64,000 nucleotides of DNA, taken from assembly GCF_900110125.1 (NCBI RefSeq), contig NZ_FOCN01000001.1, positions 310,001 through 374,000 on the forward strand, in the 5' to 3' direction. Under the pieces are notes generated by a model that was not told where the DNA came from, did no database searches, and was given only the letters and a program-made list of their open reading frames with translations. Made by a program: the position numbers and the translations under genes. This document shows positions 50,980 to 60,059 of this stretch, piece after piece. This DNA comes from Cryobacterium luteum. GTDB lineage: Bacteria > Actinomycetota > Actinomycetes > Actinomycetales > Microbacteriaceae. Position 1 is the first letter of the stretch. The number at the start of each line of letters is the position of its first letter.

Positions 50980-51834
50980 TTAGTTGTCGGCCTTGACTTC
51001 GCCGTCGACCTTCAGGTCGGTGTCGGTGTCGGTGTCGGCGCCCTCGGCTGAGGCAGTGGCGTCAGCCGTTCCCTCAGCGGAAGCCTTCGCGTCGAGGCTT
51101 GATTGGATCTGCTCGGTGACCTTCTGGACCTCCGGTCCGTAACCGCCCTCGAGCGCGGAGACCAGGAGGGCCTCGGCCGCAGCGGCCTGCTCGGCTGCGG
51201 GGAGTGCCTGCTGCTCGGCGAGGTCGGCCGTGAGCGCTTCGGGAAGCTGGGCGAGTAGGGCCGGGTTCTCGGAGATCGTGGTGGCAATCTTCTCGGCCGC
51301 ACTCGCGGCATCCGTTCCCTGCTCGGCGTCAACGGCCAACAGGCCACGCAAGGCTGCGGCGAGCGGATGTGCCGGGTCCTTCTGGATCTCCTCGGCCAGC
51401 TTCTGGATGTCCACGCCGTAGCCGCCCTCGAGCGCGGTGATCTCGATCTTGTCGGCAGCGGCCGTCTGCGCGGCGGTCGCGGCGCTCTGGTCGGCGGTCG
51501 CGGCGTTGAGCGCGGTCAGGTCGGCCTGTAGGTTCGCCGGGAGGGTCTCGAAGAGGTCCGGGTGGCTCGCGAGCGTGTCAGAGACCTGCTTCGTGGTCTC
51601 TGCATTGCTGGCACCCTGGAGGTCGGCGCGCAGCTCCTTGGTCAGCGAGGCGAGCACGTCGTGGCCCGCGTGGGAGCTCGTGCTCGACGTGTTGTCCGCG
51701 GTCAGGGGGGTGGCGTTCGCTCCCGCGACGCCGAGACCGAGAAGTGAGCCGACGGTCATCACCGTGACCGCGCCGACGGCGATGCGCTTTCGGGCTGGAG
51801 AGCCGAAGGCCGTGGAGGTGTAGTTCGAAGTCAT
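50980..51834 (-). CDS. Secreted repeat protein
   Basis: A 284-aa exported protein with a long signal peptide (KRIAVGAVTVMTVGSLLGLGVAGANA). The Ala-rich mature part contains two related units: ITALEGGYGVDIQKLAEEIQ and VSALEGGYGPEVQKVTEQIQ, each followed or preceded by a helical segment of similar spacing (ASHPDLFETLPANLQADL and SENPALLAQLPEALTADL). The tail is acidic with a DTDTDTD run. Helical surface or adhesion protein is a guess; no family is recognised. It is monocistronic with its own terminator. Confidence 0.7.
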   Translation of the reverse strand: MTSNYTSTAFGSPARKRIAVGAVTVMTVGSLLGLGVAGANATPLTADNTSSTSSHAGHDVLASLTKELRADLQGASNAETTKQVSDTLASHPDLFETLPANLQADLTALNAATADQSAATAAQTAAADKIEITALEGGYGVDIQKLAEEIQKDPAHPLAAALRGLLAVDAEQGTDAASAAEKIATTISENPALLAQLPEALTADLAEQQALPAAEQAAAAEALLVSALEGGYGPEVQKVTEQIQSSLDAKASAEGTADATASAEGADTDTDTDLKVDGEVKADN

Positions 51835-51996
51835 GTGGATCCTTTCGATTACTTGCGGCAGTCCGACGAATGCCGGACCAGCCACACTTGGGCACGGCCC
51901 GAGCCTAGGTTTCGGCCGTGCCGCGAAACTTAGTGGAGGCTGACCGGTGAGGGAATCAAGTGTTCCCGGTGCTTGGTTCGGTTCGGCGATATCGCT

Positions 51997-52024
51997 CTGA
52001 TCAGCAAAATAAATGCTGAATCAG
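51997..52024. repeat. Imperfect inverted repeat in divergent promoter region
   Basis: CTGATCAGC and GCTGAATCAG flank an A/T-rich 9-base centre; the arms differ by one inserted base. It lies upstream of the secreted repeat-protein gene and could be an operator. Confidence 0.4.
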
Positions 52025-52133
52025 AAGTTTCTATCCGTCGGATAAGAGTCTTCCCCGAGACCGCTGGGCGCCCGGACGGTCGGTCGTGGCGCGGCGATGC
52101 CGTGGCATTTCGGGCCAGCCCCATCCTGGGAGA

Positions 52134-52183
52134 ACCCTCGAGAAGCGGGAGCATGACTGATCTTGCTCCCACTTCTCGAGGGT
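52134..52183. repeat. 20-bp inverted repeat between divergent genes
   Basis: The arm 52134-52153 (ACCCTCGAGAAGCGGGAGCA) pairs with 52164-52183 with one mismatch around a 10-base loop. It sits 105 bases before the dehydrogenase gene and 300 bases before the divergent repeat-protein gene, where a terminator is not expected. Confidence 0.75.
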
Positions 52184-52288
52184 GCTCACAGGGCGGGCAA
52201 TAATCATTTCGGTACAGGCATATAGGAGACACGGCCTAGCCCCCGGCCCCGCGCCCGGGCCCGGCTACCGGGCAAGTAGGCTCGCAAG

Positions 52289-53209
52289 ATGAGCTCTTTG
52301 CTGGTCAGCCTGCCCGACTCCGTACTGCGCGAGGCGGTCGGCGACCTGCCCGCCGGTGTCGAGGTGGTCGAGTGGGCGCTCGACGGGCCGGCTCCCCGGC
52401 CTCGATTCGACCTCGTCGTGACTCCCTACATGGGCAAAACCGATCGCCTCGCGCACCTCGCCGGTGTTGAGACCGGGCTGGTACAGAGCCAGTCCATCGG
52501 CTTCGACGGCGTCGACCAGGTACTACCCGCCGGGCACGTGTTCGCCAACGCGGCGAGCGTGCACGAGACTTCCACCGCCGAGCTCACCCTCGCACTCATC
52601 CTCGCCTCCCAGCGCGGCATTCCCGACTTCGTGCGCGCCGCCGACGCCGGCGCGTGGGCACCGGCCCACCACCCGAGCCTCGCCGACCGCACCGTGCTGC
52701 TGCTCGGTTACGGCGGTGTCGGCCGGGCCGTCGAGAGCCGGCTGCTCGCCTTCGAGACCACGGTGATCCGCGTGGCCAGCACGGCGCGCAGCGATGAGCG
52801 CGGCGTGGTCTACGGCTTCGACGCGCTGCACGAGCTGCTGCCCCTGGCCGACATCGTGGTCGTCGGGGTTCCGCTCACGGCCGAGACCACTCACCTGGTG
52901 GACGACACGTTCCTCGCCCGTATGCAGGACGGAAGCCTGCTCGTGAACATCGCCCGCGGCCCGGTCGCCGACACGCACGCCCTGCTCGCGCACGCGACCA
53001 GCGGCCGGATCAGGCTCGCGCTCGATGTGACCGATCCGGAACCGCTGCCGGCGGGGCATCCCCTGTTTGCGCTGCCGAACGTGCTCATCTCACCGCACGT
53101 CGGCGGTGCTTCGAGCGCCATGCTGCCGCGCATGGCTCGGCTGGTGCGCGAACAAGTCGAGCGGATGCTGCGCGGCGAGACCCCACTCAACGTCGTGTTG
53201 ACGAGTTAG
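52289..53209 (+). CDS. D-isomer-specific 2-hydroxyacid dehydrogenase
   Basis: A 306-aa NAD-dependent dehydrogenase: the Rossmann loop VLLLGYGGVGRAVESRL, the substrate region IVVVGVPLTAETTHLVDDTFLARMQDGSLLVNIARGPVADT, the catalytic Glu in DVTDPEPLPAGHPL and the catalytic His in SPHVGGAS. It is shorter at the N-terminus than most relatives. The substrate (a 2-keto or 2-hydroxy acid) is unknown. A weak ribosome-binding site (AGTAGG) precedes the ATG. Confidence 0.9.
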   Translation: MSSLLVSLPDSVLREAVGDLPAGVEVVEWALDGPAPRPRFDLVVTPYMGKTDRLAHLAGVETGLVQSQSIGFDGVDQVLPAGHVFANAASVHETSTAELTLALILASQRGIPDFVRAADAGAWAPAHHPSLADRTVLLLGYGGVGRAVESRLLAFETTVIRVASTARSDERGVVYGFDALHELLPLADIVVVGVPLTAETTHLVDDTFLARMQDGSLLVNIARGPVADTHALLAHATSGRIRLALDVTDPEPLPAGHPLFALPNVLISPHVGGASSAMLPRMARLVREQVERMLRGETPLNVVLTS

Positions 53210-53240
53210 CCGGCCTTCCGCCACTCCTAGGCGCGACCGC

Positions 53241-54509
53241 TCAGCCGGCCATGGCCGCGTTCGCTGCGTCCTGCGCGGTGCGCAGCGCCTCATCGACCGG
53301 GATGCGGCCGAGGAACATCTCGGCGAAGGTCGGCTCGAAGGCGTCGGAGGCCTCGGCCCACTTCGCGCCCTGCGGCGCCTGCACGCTGCCGTTGGCGAGC
53401 ACGTCGATGAAGGCGTCCACGTCGATGCCCTGCTTCTGCCAGGACGCGACATAGCTGGCCTGAGCACCGATCACGGCCGGTGACGCCGACCCGTCGGCGC
53501 CGATGGCCGCGCTGCCCTCCGCAGACCCAAGCCATTCCAGCAGTTTGCGAGTCTGTTCCGGGTGCGTAGAGTCGGCGTTGCCGGCGGCGACGACGCCGTT
53601 GGTGACGCTGATCGCGCCGGCCGGGCCGGACGGGATCGCGGCCACGCCCCAGTCGAAGCCGGCTCCCTCGTTCACATTGCTGAGGTTGTAGACCCCGCTC
53701 TGGAACAGGGCCATCTTGCCCTGCAGAAACTGGTCGAGCGCAAAATCGCCGTTGAGGTTGGTGTCGGCGGCCGACGGGGCAACGTGGTACTTGTTCATCA
53801 GGTCGATCACGTAAGAAAAGGCCGCGACGCCCTCAGCCGTGTCGAAGACGAACTCGTCGCCGTCTTGCAGGGCTGCGCCGTTCGAGCCGAGAAAGTTGAG
53901 GTAGATCGCGTTGAGATCGTTGGCTGCGTTGTAGCCGTACTGCACGATCTGCGACGGGTCGAAGGCGGCGCTGTCGGCGGTATTGCCGTTGACGTCGAGG
54001 GTGAGTTTCTGCAGCACGGGAAGCAGGGTGTCTTCGCCGGTGACCGGGTTCCATTGCAGATCGCCGACGGTGGCCGGGTCAACGCCTGCGGCCGCGAGAA
54101 GTTCTTCGTTGAAATACAGCCCGATTCCGGGGTCGGCGAGCTGGGGCACTCCCCAGAGCGCACCGTCGACGGTGTACTGGCTGACGACGCTGGGTTGCCA
54201 GTCGGTCTGCGCGGTAGCACCGAGCGCATCCGTGATATTCACGAGGTTGCCGTTGACCGCATAGTCGGCGAAGTTGCCCGCATTCACCCAGAACACGTCG
54301 TCGGCGGTCTCACCGGCAACGTCGACCCGCAGTTTGGTGAAGTAGTCAGCCCACGGCACGACGTTGACCGTGACCTGGATACCAGGGTTGGCCTGTTCGA
54401 ACGCCGCGAACGATGTCTCGTAGGACTGCGCGACCTGCTCGTCCCAGACGCGCATGGTGAGCGTCGTGTCCGAGCCCGCCTGCGGGGTCAGAGCGAGCGC
54501 GGCAGCCAC
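53241..54509 (-). CDS. ABC sugar-type substrate-binding protein
   Basis: A solute-binding protein of the sugar (MalE/UgpB) class: LTMRVWDEQVAQSYETSFAAFEQANPGIQVTVNVVPWADYFTKL, and LWGVPQLADPGIGLYFNEELLAAAGVD. The first in-frame standard start is the GTG at 54509, but the frame continues upstream through a good signal sequence (TKRSTVIAIVTVASVVAIGG) to an ATC at 54572 that has AAGGGGA before it. ATC may be a rare start or a lost ATG. There is no lipobox Cys, and no permease or ATPase genes adjoin. Confidence 0.8.
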   Translation of the reverse strand: MAAALALTPQAGSDTTLTMRVWDEQVAQSYETSFAAFEQANPGIQVTVNVVPWADYFTKLRVDVAGETADDVFWVNAGNFADYAVNGNLVNITDALGATAQTDWQPSVVSQYTVDGALWGVPQLADPGIGLYFNEELLAAAGVDPATVGDLQWNPVTGEDTLLPVLQKLTLDVNGNTADSAAFDPSQIVQYGYNAANDLNAIYLNFLGSNGAALQDGDEFVFDTAEGVAAFSYVIDLMNKYHVAPSAADTNLNGDFALDQFLQGKMALFQSGVYNLSNVNEGAGFDWGVAAIPSGPAGAISVTNGVVAAGNADSTHPEQTRKLLEWLGSAEGSAAIGADGSASPAVIGAQASYVASWQKQGIDVDAFIDVLANGSVQAPQGAKWAEASDAFEPTFAEMFLGRIPVDEALRTAQDAANAAMAG

Positions 54510-54678
54510 ACCGCCGATCGCGACAACGGATGCGACGGTGACGATGGCAATGACGGTTGAGCGTTTGGTGATGGTGTCCCCTTGTTCCTGTTGGAGGTTA
54601 CCAGTCGCCGGGTTGGGTGATCGCCGCGTCTACACCCGGACGTAACTAACATCCCGCAATACCGACAAAATCGTGTAG

Positions 54679-54697
54679 CCTGTGGTCAGACCACAGG
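54679..54697. promoter_or_regulatory. FadR/LldR-type operator
   Basis: CCTGTGGTCAGACCACAGG is a perfect palindrome around a central A and contains TGGTCAGACCA, the TGGT-N3-ACCA pattern of FadR-subfamily GntR regulators (PdhR, LldR). It overlaps the ribosome-binding site of the regulator gene, so binding would directly block that gene. Confidence 0.8.
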
Positions 54698-54704
54698 AGG
54701 ACCC

Positions 54705-55445
54705 ATGACCGCGATCGCCCCGCGCGCCTGGCAGGTCGTGCTCGACGCCGTCGAACGCGACCTGCTCGACGGGCGTCTCAGCCCGGGCGATCATCTGCCG
54801 CCCGAACGCACCCTCGCCGCCGACCTCGGTGTCGGTCGATCGAGCGTGCGCGAAGCGCTGCGGGTGCTCGAGGTCTTGGGGCTCATCCGCACCGCCGTCG
54901 GTTCCGGGCCATCAGCCGGCGCGATCATCGTCGCCCGCCCCGGCGGCGGCATGTCGGCGCTCATGCGGCTGCAGGTTGCAGCGCAGGGCTTCGCCGTGGC
55001 CGACGTCGTCAAGACCCGCCTCGTGCTCGAAGGGGCGATCGCCGCCGAACTGGCTTCGCGCGCCGGCGTCATCGACCTGTCCGCGGCCGAACAGATCCTC
55101 ACAGCCATGGAACGCCAGCCCCTCACCGAAGCCGAATTCCTCGCCCTCGACACCCAGTTCCATCTCTCGCTCGCCGAGGCGAGCGGCAACCAGGTCATCA
55201 CCGCCACCATGGCCGGTCTCCGCAGTGCCATCGAGGGGTACGCGCGGGCGGGCGCGGCGGGTCTGGCGAGCTGGCCGGCGACATCCGCTCGTCTCATGCT
55301 CGAGCATCGCGGCATTCTCATCGCCATTCTGTGCGGTCAAGCGGATGCCGCCCGCCTCGCCGTGCACGCCCACATCTCGGGGTATTACGCCGAGACCCAC
55401 CTCGCTTCCGTTTCATCCGCCACTGCCAGTTCCACGACCCGATAG
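54705..55445 (+). CDS. FadR-subfamily GntR regulator
   Basis: A 246-aa regulator: winged helix [39 protein letters not shown] and a helical FCD domain ([61 protein letters not shown]) with the metal-binding Asp/His residues. It lies 7 bases before a hydroxyacid oxidase gene, as for lactate regulators (LldR). AGGAGG lies before the ATG. Confidence 0.9.
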   Translation: MTAIAPRAWQVVLDAVERDLLDGRLSPGDHLPPERTLAADLGVGRSSVREALRVLEVLGLIRTAVGSGPSAGAIIVARPGGGMSALMRLQVAAQGFAVADVVKTRLVLEGAIAAELASRAGVIDLSAAEQILTAMERQPLTEAEFLALDTQFHLSLAEASGNQVITATMAGLRSAIEGYARAGAAGLASWPATSARLMLEHRGILIAILCGQADAARLAVHAHISGYYAETHLASVSSATASSTTR

Positions 55446-55452
55446 GACGACC

Positions 55453-56829
55453 ATGGTTCAACGACGCATCCCCAGGTTCAGAGATCTCGCCCCGCTGATG
55501 AAGTTCAAGACGCCGGAGCTCAATGCCAGGAAGCGCCGCCTCGACGGCGCCCTGACGATCGCCGACCTGCGCGCGATCGCCAAGAAGCGCACGCCGAAGG
55601 CCGCGTTCGACTACACCGAGGGCGCCGCCGAGGCGGAGATCTCGCTGGGCCGGGCCCGCCAGGCCTTCGAGGACATCGAGTTCCACCCGTCGATTCTGCG
55701 TGACGTATCGACCGTGTCGACCGGCTGGGACGTTCTCGGTGCGCCGGTGGCGCAGCCGTTCGGCATCGCGCCCACCGGCTTCACCCGCATGATGCAGACC
55801 GAGGGCGAGATCGCCGGGGCGCACGCTGCCGCCCGCGCCGGCATTCCCTTCGCGCTGTCAACCATGGGCACGACCTCGATCGAAGACGTCAAGGCCGCCA
55901 ACCCGAACGGCCGCAATTGGTTCCAGCTGTACATGTGGAAGGATCGCGACCGTTCGATGGCCCTCGTCGACCGGGCCGCTAAGGCCGGGTACGACACCCT
56001 GCTGGTGACCGTGGACGTTCCCGTGGCCGGTGCCCGGCTGCGCGACAAGCGCAACGGATTCTCGATTCCGCCGGCGCTCACCCTCGGCACCGTCGTCAAT
56101 GCGCTGCCGCGCCCGGAATGGTGGATCAACTTTCTGACCACGGAGCCGCTCTCGTTCGCGAGCCTCGACCGCTGGAGCGGAACCGTCGCGGACCTGCTCG
56201 ACACCATGTTCGACCCGACGGTCGACTTCGAGGACCTCGCCTGGATCAAGGCGCAATGGCCGGGCAAGGTCGTGGTCAAGGGTGTGCAGAACCTCGACGA
56301 TGCCAAGCGTCTCGTTGACCTCGGCGTGGACGGCATCACCCTGTCGAATCACGGCGGTCGCCAGCTCGACCGCGCACCGATTCCGTTCCACCTGCTGCCG
56401 CAGGTGGCCCGCGAGGTCGGCGCCCATACCGAGGTGCACCTCGACACGGGCATCATGAGCGGTGCCGACGTGGTGGCCGCGGTCGCCCTCGGCGCCCGTT
56501 TCACGATGATCGGTCGCGCCTACCTGTATGGCCTGATGGCCGGCGGCGAGGCCGGGGTCGATCGCACGATTGCGATCCTGTCGGAGCAGGTGGCTCGCAC
56601 CATGCGCCTGCTCGGCGTGAACGCGCTCGAGGAGTTGAACCCCGGTCACGTGACCCAGCTGGCCCGGCTGCAGCCGGTCGCCGCGCCGCTGGTCGCCGCG
56701 GCCGAGGCGGTTCCGGCGCGGAAGGCTCCTGTACGCAAACCCGCTGCGCCGAAGCAGACGGTCAGCGCATCAATTGTCACTGGCACGCCCGCGAAGCGTG
56801 CGCCGCGAAAGACAACTTCGACGCAGTAG
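55453..56829 (+). CDS. FMN-dependent alpha-hydroxy-acid oxidase/dehydrogenase
   Basis: A 458-aa enzyme of the lactate/mandelate/glycolate family: [81 protein letters not shown] with the catalytic His, and [30 protein letters not shown]. It is probably an L-lactate dehydrogenase (LldD-like) given the FadR-type regulator. The last 65 residues are a Lys/Pro/Ala-rich tail ([13 protein letters not shown]) absent in most relatives. Confidence 0.9.
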   Translation: MVQRRIPRFRDLAPLMKFKTPELNARKRRLDGALTIADLRAIAKKRTPKAAFDYTEGAAEAEISLGRARQAFEDIEFHPSILRDVSTVSTGWDVLGAPVAQPFGIAPTGFTRMMQTEGEIAGAHAAARAGIPFALSTMGTTSIEDVKAANPNGRNWFQLYMWKDRDRSMALVDRAAKAGYDTLLVTVDVPVAGARLRDKRNGFSIPPALTLGTVVNALPRPEWWINFLTTEPLSFASLDRWSGTVADLLDTMFDPTVDFEDLAWIKAQWPGKVVVKGVQNLDDAKRLVDLGVDGITLSNHGGRQLDRAPIPFHLLPQVAREVGAHTEVHLDTGIMSGADVVAAVALGARFTMIGRAYLYGLMAGGEAGVDRTIAILSEQVARTMRLLGVNALEELNPGHVTQLARLQPVAAPLVAAAEAVPARKAPVRKPAAPKQTVSASIVTGTPAKRAPRKTTSTQ

Positions 56830-56843
56830 CCCGCGCCGCATGA

Positions 56844-57218
56844 TCAGTCCTCCGCCGGTACGAGATGCTGGTGGAGGATCGCGGCGATCTCGTCGAGGTC
56901 TTTCTCGCTCTGTGCCACGGCCAGCACGAGCGAGAAGGCCTTGTCGGTGGGCATGACGACGCGAAAGCCGTTGAGACGGAGGAAGGCCAGGGTAAGAATC
57001 CAGGACAGGCGCTTGTTACCGTCGAACAAAGGATGGTTCTGGGCCAGCGAAGAGAAGAGTGCTGCCGCTTTATGCTCGAGAGTGGCGTAGGCGTCTTCAC
57101 CGAGCATGCTGGCGGAGGGCCGGGCGAGCGCCGAGAACAGCAGCCCTGTGTCGCGAATATGCAGCCCGAGGTAGGCGACTGTTGCAACGGCCTGTTCGGG
57201 TTCGATGTATTCGGTCAT
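56844..57218 (-). CDS. doc: Doc-family (Fic fold) toxin
   Basis: A 124-aa death-on-curing toxin: GLHIRDTGLLFSALARPSAS and the Fic motif HPLFDGNKRLSW (HxFx[D/E]GNKR), followed by AFLRLNGF. Doc phosphorylates EF-Tu and halts translation in the known P1 system. The start at 57218 is where the conserved part begins. The RHH antitoxin gene lies 16 bases upstream on the same strand. Confidence 0.9.
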   Translation of the reverse strand: MTEYIEPEQAVATVAYLGLHIRDTGLLFSALARPSASMLGEDAYATLEHKAAALFSSLAQNHPLFDGNKRLSWILTLAFLRLNGFRVVMPTDKAFSLVLAVAQSEKDLDEIAAILHQHLVPAED

Positions 57219-57234
57219 GTCGAGTCGGTCTGGC

Positions 57235-57441
57235 TTATGTGTCTTCGAGTTTCTGCAGCAGCTCGGCGTAGTCGCGAGTGGTCTCGTCGACGCTCGCCAG
57301 CACGCGTTCAGTCTTTGATTCCTGGCGCACGAACCGGTCCGCAGCCTCGACGAGCGCGGCGTGTTTGGAGATGTGCCGCTGGCGCGCAATCGCTTCGAGT
57401 GCCGAATCGAGTTCTTGGGGCAGTCGCACTGTCATAGCCAT
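57235..57441 (-). CDS. Ribbon-helix-helix antitoxin for Doc
   Basis: A 68-aa RHH protein: TVRLPQELDSALEAIARQRHISKHAALVEAADRFVRQE, with a C-terminal tail (YAELLQKLEDT) likely to contact Doc. Classical Doc partners are Phd-fold; here the partner is RHH, as in many actinobacteria. A second ATG two codons in (57435) is possible. A palindrome follows just upstream. Confidence 0.85.
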   Translation of the reverse strand: MAMTVRLPQELDSALEAIARQRHISKHAALVEAADRFVRQESKTERVLASVDETTRDYAELLQKLEDT

Positions 57442-57448
57442 GCGGGAA

Positions 57449-57467
57449 TGGTATCACTTTAATACCA
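57449..57467. promoter_or_regulatory. Operator of the Doc module
   Basis: TGGTAT-N7-ATACCA is a perfect inverted repeat 8 bases upstream of the antitoxin start, with an A/T-rich centre suitable for a -10 region. Confidence 0.65.
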
Positions 57468-57619
57468 CCATGCAAGGTGTTCTTTCGAACCGGCGCGAAT
57501 CATCCGCTCGAACGCGCGGTCGAGCCCAAGTGCTCACGAACCGCAGGACGAGGGTGTCGTTCTCCGAGGCGCCACCGCGCCGGGTGTCGAAGGTGGTACA
57601 GAAATAATCAGCGGATGAC

Positions 57620-57638
57620 CGCGCCAGCTACGGGCGCG
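57620..57638 (-). terminator. Hairpin after rocD
   Basis: CGCGCC and GGCGCG form a 6-bp stem with a 7-base loop, 39 bases beyond the rocD stop. There is no U-tract. Confidence 0.35.
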
Positions 57639-57676
57639 GCCATGCGTTCGCCCCGGGTGCCAGCCGGTAGGGGGGC

Positions 57677-58948
57677 CTACTTCGCGCCGGCGAGGTCTTC
57701 GAGCACGAGACGCAACTGCTCCACGGCCCAGTCCACGTCGTCGGCCGAGACCACGATCGGCGGCGCGAGGCGGATCGTCGAGCCGTGGGTGTCCTTGGCA
57801 AGCACCCCGCGGGCCAGGAGCGCCTCACAGACCACCCGGCCGGGCGCGAGCGCGGGGTCGATGTCGATGCCGGCCCAGAGCCCAACACCGCGCACCTCGA
57901 CTACGCCGTGTCCGACCAGCGCCGAGAGCCCGGCGTGCAGGCGGGCACCGAGCTCGGTCGCCCGCTGCTGGTATTCGCCGCTGGCCAGCATCTTCACGAC
58001 GGCGAGGCCGACGGCCGCGGCGAGCGGGTTGCCGCCGAAGGTCGAGCCGTGCTCGCCCGGGTGCAGCACCCCGAGAATGTCCGCGTTGCCGACCACGGCC
58101 GACACGGGCACGATGCCGCCGCCGAGCGCCTTGCCGAGCAGGTACAGGTCGGGCACGACGCCCACGAGGTCGCAGGCGAAGGTCGAGCCGGTGCGGCCGA
58201 GCCCCGACTGAATCTCATCGGCGATGAACAGCACCCGGTGGCGTGTGGTGATCTCGCGCACGGCGGGCAGATACGCTGCCGGCGGCACGACGATGCCGGC
58301 CTCGCCCTGGATCGGTTCGAGCAACACGGCCACGGTGTTCTCGTCGATCGCGGCTTCGAGCGCTGCGGCATCGCCGTAGGGCACGGTGCGAAAACCGGGG
58401 GTGAACGGGCCGAAGTCGGCGCGGGCCGACTCGTCGTCGGAGAAGCTGATAATGGTGGTGGTGCGGCCGTGGAAGTTGCCAGCGGCGACGATGATGTTGG
58501 CCTGGTCGGGCGCCACGCCCTTGACCCGGTAACCCCAGGCGCGGGCCACCTTGATGCCGGATTCGACCGCTTCCGCGCCGGTGTTCATCGGCAGCACCAT
58601 GTCTTTGCCGGCCAGTTCGGCCAGGGCAGTCACGAACGGGCCGAGCTGGTCGTTGTAGAAGGCCCGGCTGGTCAGCGTGATGCGACCCAGCTGCGCCCGG
58701 GCGGCGGCCAGCAGCACCGGGTTGGAGTGCCCGAAGTTGACGGCGGAGTAAGCGGCGAGGCAGTCCAGGTAGCGGCGACCCGCGACATCCGTTACCCAGG
58801 CACCGTCGCCGGTTGCGACGACAACCTCGAGCGGGTGGTAATTGTGTGCGGCGTGCGCGCTCTCCTGGGCGATGAGGGCGGCTGGAGAAACGGATGCGGG
58901 CGAAACGGATGCTGTGGGCGCGGCTTCGGCGGTCAGGTTCGTGGTCAT
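57677..58948 (-). CDS. rocD: Ornithine aminotransferase
   Basis: A 423-aa class III PLP aminotransferase converting ornithine to glutamate semialdehyde. Key blocks: AAYSAVNFGHSNPVL, MNTGAEAVESGIKVARAWGYR, AAGNFHGRTTTIISFSDD, LEPIQGEAG, LFIADEIQSGLGRTG and the PLP Lys in YLLGKALGGGI. I chose the ATG at 58948, which follows AAGGAG by 7 bases, over 58990. It lies 38 bases after ddaH in the same operon. Confidence 0.93.
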   Translation of the reverse strand: MTTNLTAEAAPTASVSPASVSPAALIAQESAHAAHNYHPLEVVVATGDGAWVTDVAGRRYLDCLAAYSAVNFGHSNPVLLAAARAQLGRITLTSRAFYNDQLGPFVTALAELAGKDMVLPMNTGAEAVESGIKVARAWGYRVKGVAPDQANIIVAAGNFHGRTTTIISFSDDESARADFGPFTPGFRTVPYGDAAALEAAIDENTVAVLLEPIQGEAGIVVPPAAYLPAVREITTRHRVLFIADEIQSGLGRTGSTFACDLVGVVPDLYLLGKALGGGIVPVSAVVGNADILGVLHPGEHGSTFGGNPLAAAVGLAVVKMLASGEYQQRATELGARLHAGLSALVGHGVVEVRGVGLWAGIDIDPALAPGRVVCEALLARGVLAKDTHGSTIRLAPPIVVSADDVDWAVEQLRLVLEDLAGAK

Positions 58949-58986
58949 GTCGTGCTCCTTCAGGGTCGGGTTCGCGGTCTCGGTAG

Positions 58987-59835
58987 TCATCGGCGCAGCT
59001 CGAGCGTGCAGCATTTCACGCCGCCGCCGCCGAGCAGCAGCTCGGACAGGTCGACGCCGATCGGGTTGTAGCCTCGCTCGCGCAGCTGGCGTTCGAAGTC
59101 CTTGGCGCGGGCCGCGATGACGACGTTGTAGCCGTCCGAGTAGGAGTTGAGGCCGAGGATGGCGGCATCCTCTTCGGTGACGATGACGGCGTCGGGGTAG
59201 CGTTCCTGCAGAATGGCGAGGCTCGGTGCGTCGAAGGCGCTGGGCAGGTACGCGATGGTCGTGTCATCGAGCACGGCGACGGCGGTGTCGAGGTGGTAAA
59301 AACTCGGGTTGACCAGGCGCAGGGTGATCACCGGACGGCCGGCGATGATCGAGAGTTCGGCGTGGCTGTTGGAGTCGCTGCGAAAGCCGGTGCCGGCCAG
59401 AATGACGTCGCCGACCAGCAGAAAGTCGCCCTCGCCCTCGTTGGTCTCTACCGGAACACGCACGTCGAAGCCGTTGGCGCCGAACCACTCCATGTAGGCG
59501 GGGCCCTCCGGCTGGCGCTGCACGTGGGTGAATTTGGCGCCGTAGGCCTGGTTGTCGATGACGAAGCCGCCGTTAGCCGCGTAGACCATGTCGGGCAGAC
59601 CGTCGATCGGATCGATCAGCTGCACGTCGAAGCCGAGGCCGACGTAGGTGTCGTAGAGGGTCTGCCACTGCTTGACGGCGAGCGAGGTGTCGGTGGGCAG
59701 GGCCGGGTCCATCCACGGGTTGATGCGGTACACCACGGTGAAAAACTGCGGCTTACACATAAGCACGGTGCGCTTGGTGGCGGTACGCACGGGCACGGCG
59801 GTTGCTTCGGAGAGAACGGGGGCGTCGATCGACAT
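58987..59835 (-). CDS. ddaH: Dimethylarginine dimethylaminohydrolase-like amidinohydrolase
   Basis: A 282-aa guanidino-modifying enzyme: MCKPQFFTVVYRINPWMD, PDMVYAANGGFVID, the acid residues in ETNEGEGDFLLVGD, LVNPSFYHLDTAVAVLDD with the catalytic His, and GGGGVKCCTLELR with the catalytic Cys. It converts dimethylarginine or a related guanidine to citrulline. The ATG at 59835 follows GAAGGAG. It forms an operon with rocD and diverges from an Lrp-type regulator. Confidence 0.9.
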   Translation of the reverse strand: MSIDAPVLSEATAVPVRTATKRTVLMCKPQFFTVVYRINPWMDPALPTDTSLAVKQWQTLYDTYVGLGFDVQLIDPIDGLPDMVYAANGGFVIDNQAYGAKFTHVQRQPEGPAYMEWFGANGFDVRVPVETNEGEGDFLLVGDVILAGTGFRSDSNSHAELSIIAGRPVITLRLVNPSFYHLDTAVAVLDDTTIAYLPSAFDAPSLAILQERYPDAVIVTEEDAAILGLNSYSDGYNVVIAARAKDFERQLRERGYNPIGVDLSELLLGGGGVKCCTLELRR

Positions 59836-60059
59836 GAGGCTCCTTCGGGGAGGCGAGGGCCTGCGGCCGACGCAACTCGGGGTGGATGGCGGACCAGGTC
59901 GCTCACGAGAGCCCGGCACGACCAACACTGATCGTTCCGGGACGCCATCCTCAGTCTCACACAGCATGATTCAACGTTTCACGCTGATCTGCGCAAGAAA
60001 TCTTCGAGATCTCCGGTGCGAACGCAATTTTACGTAGCACTCCCCCCTAGACTCACCCC

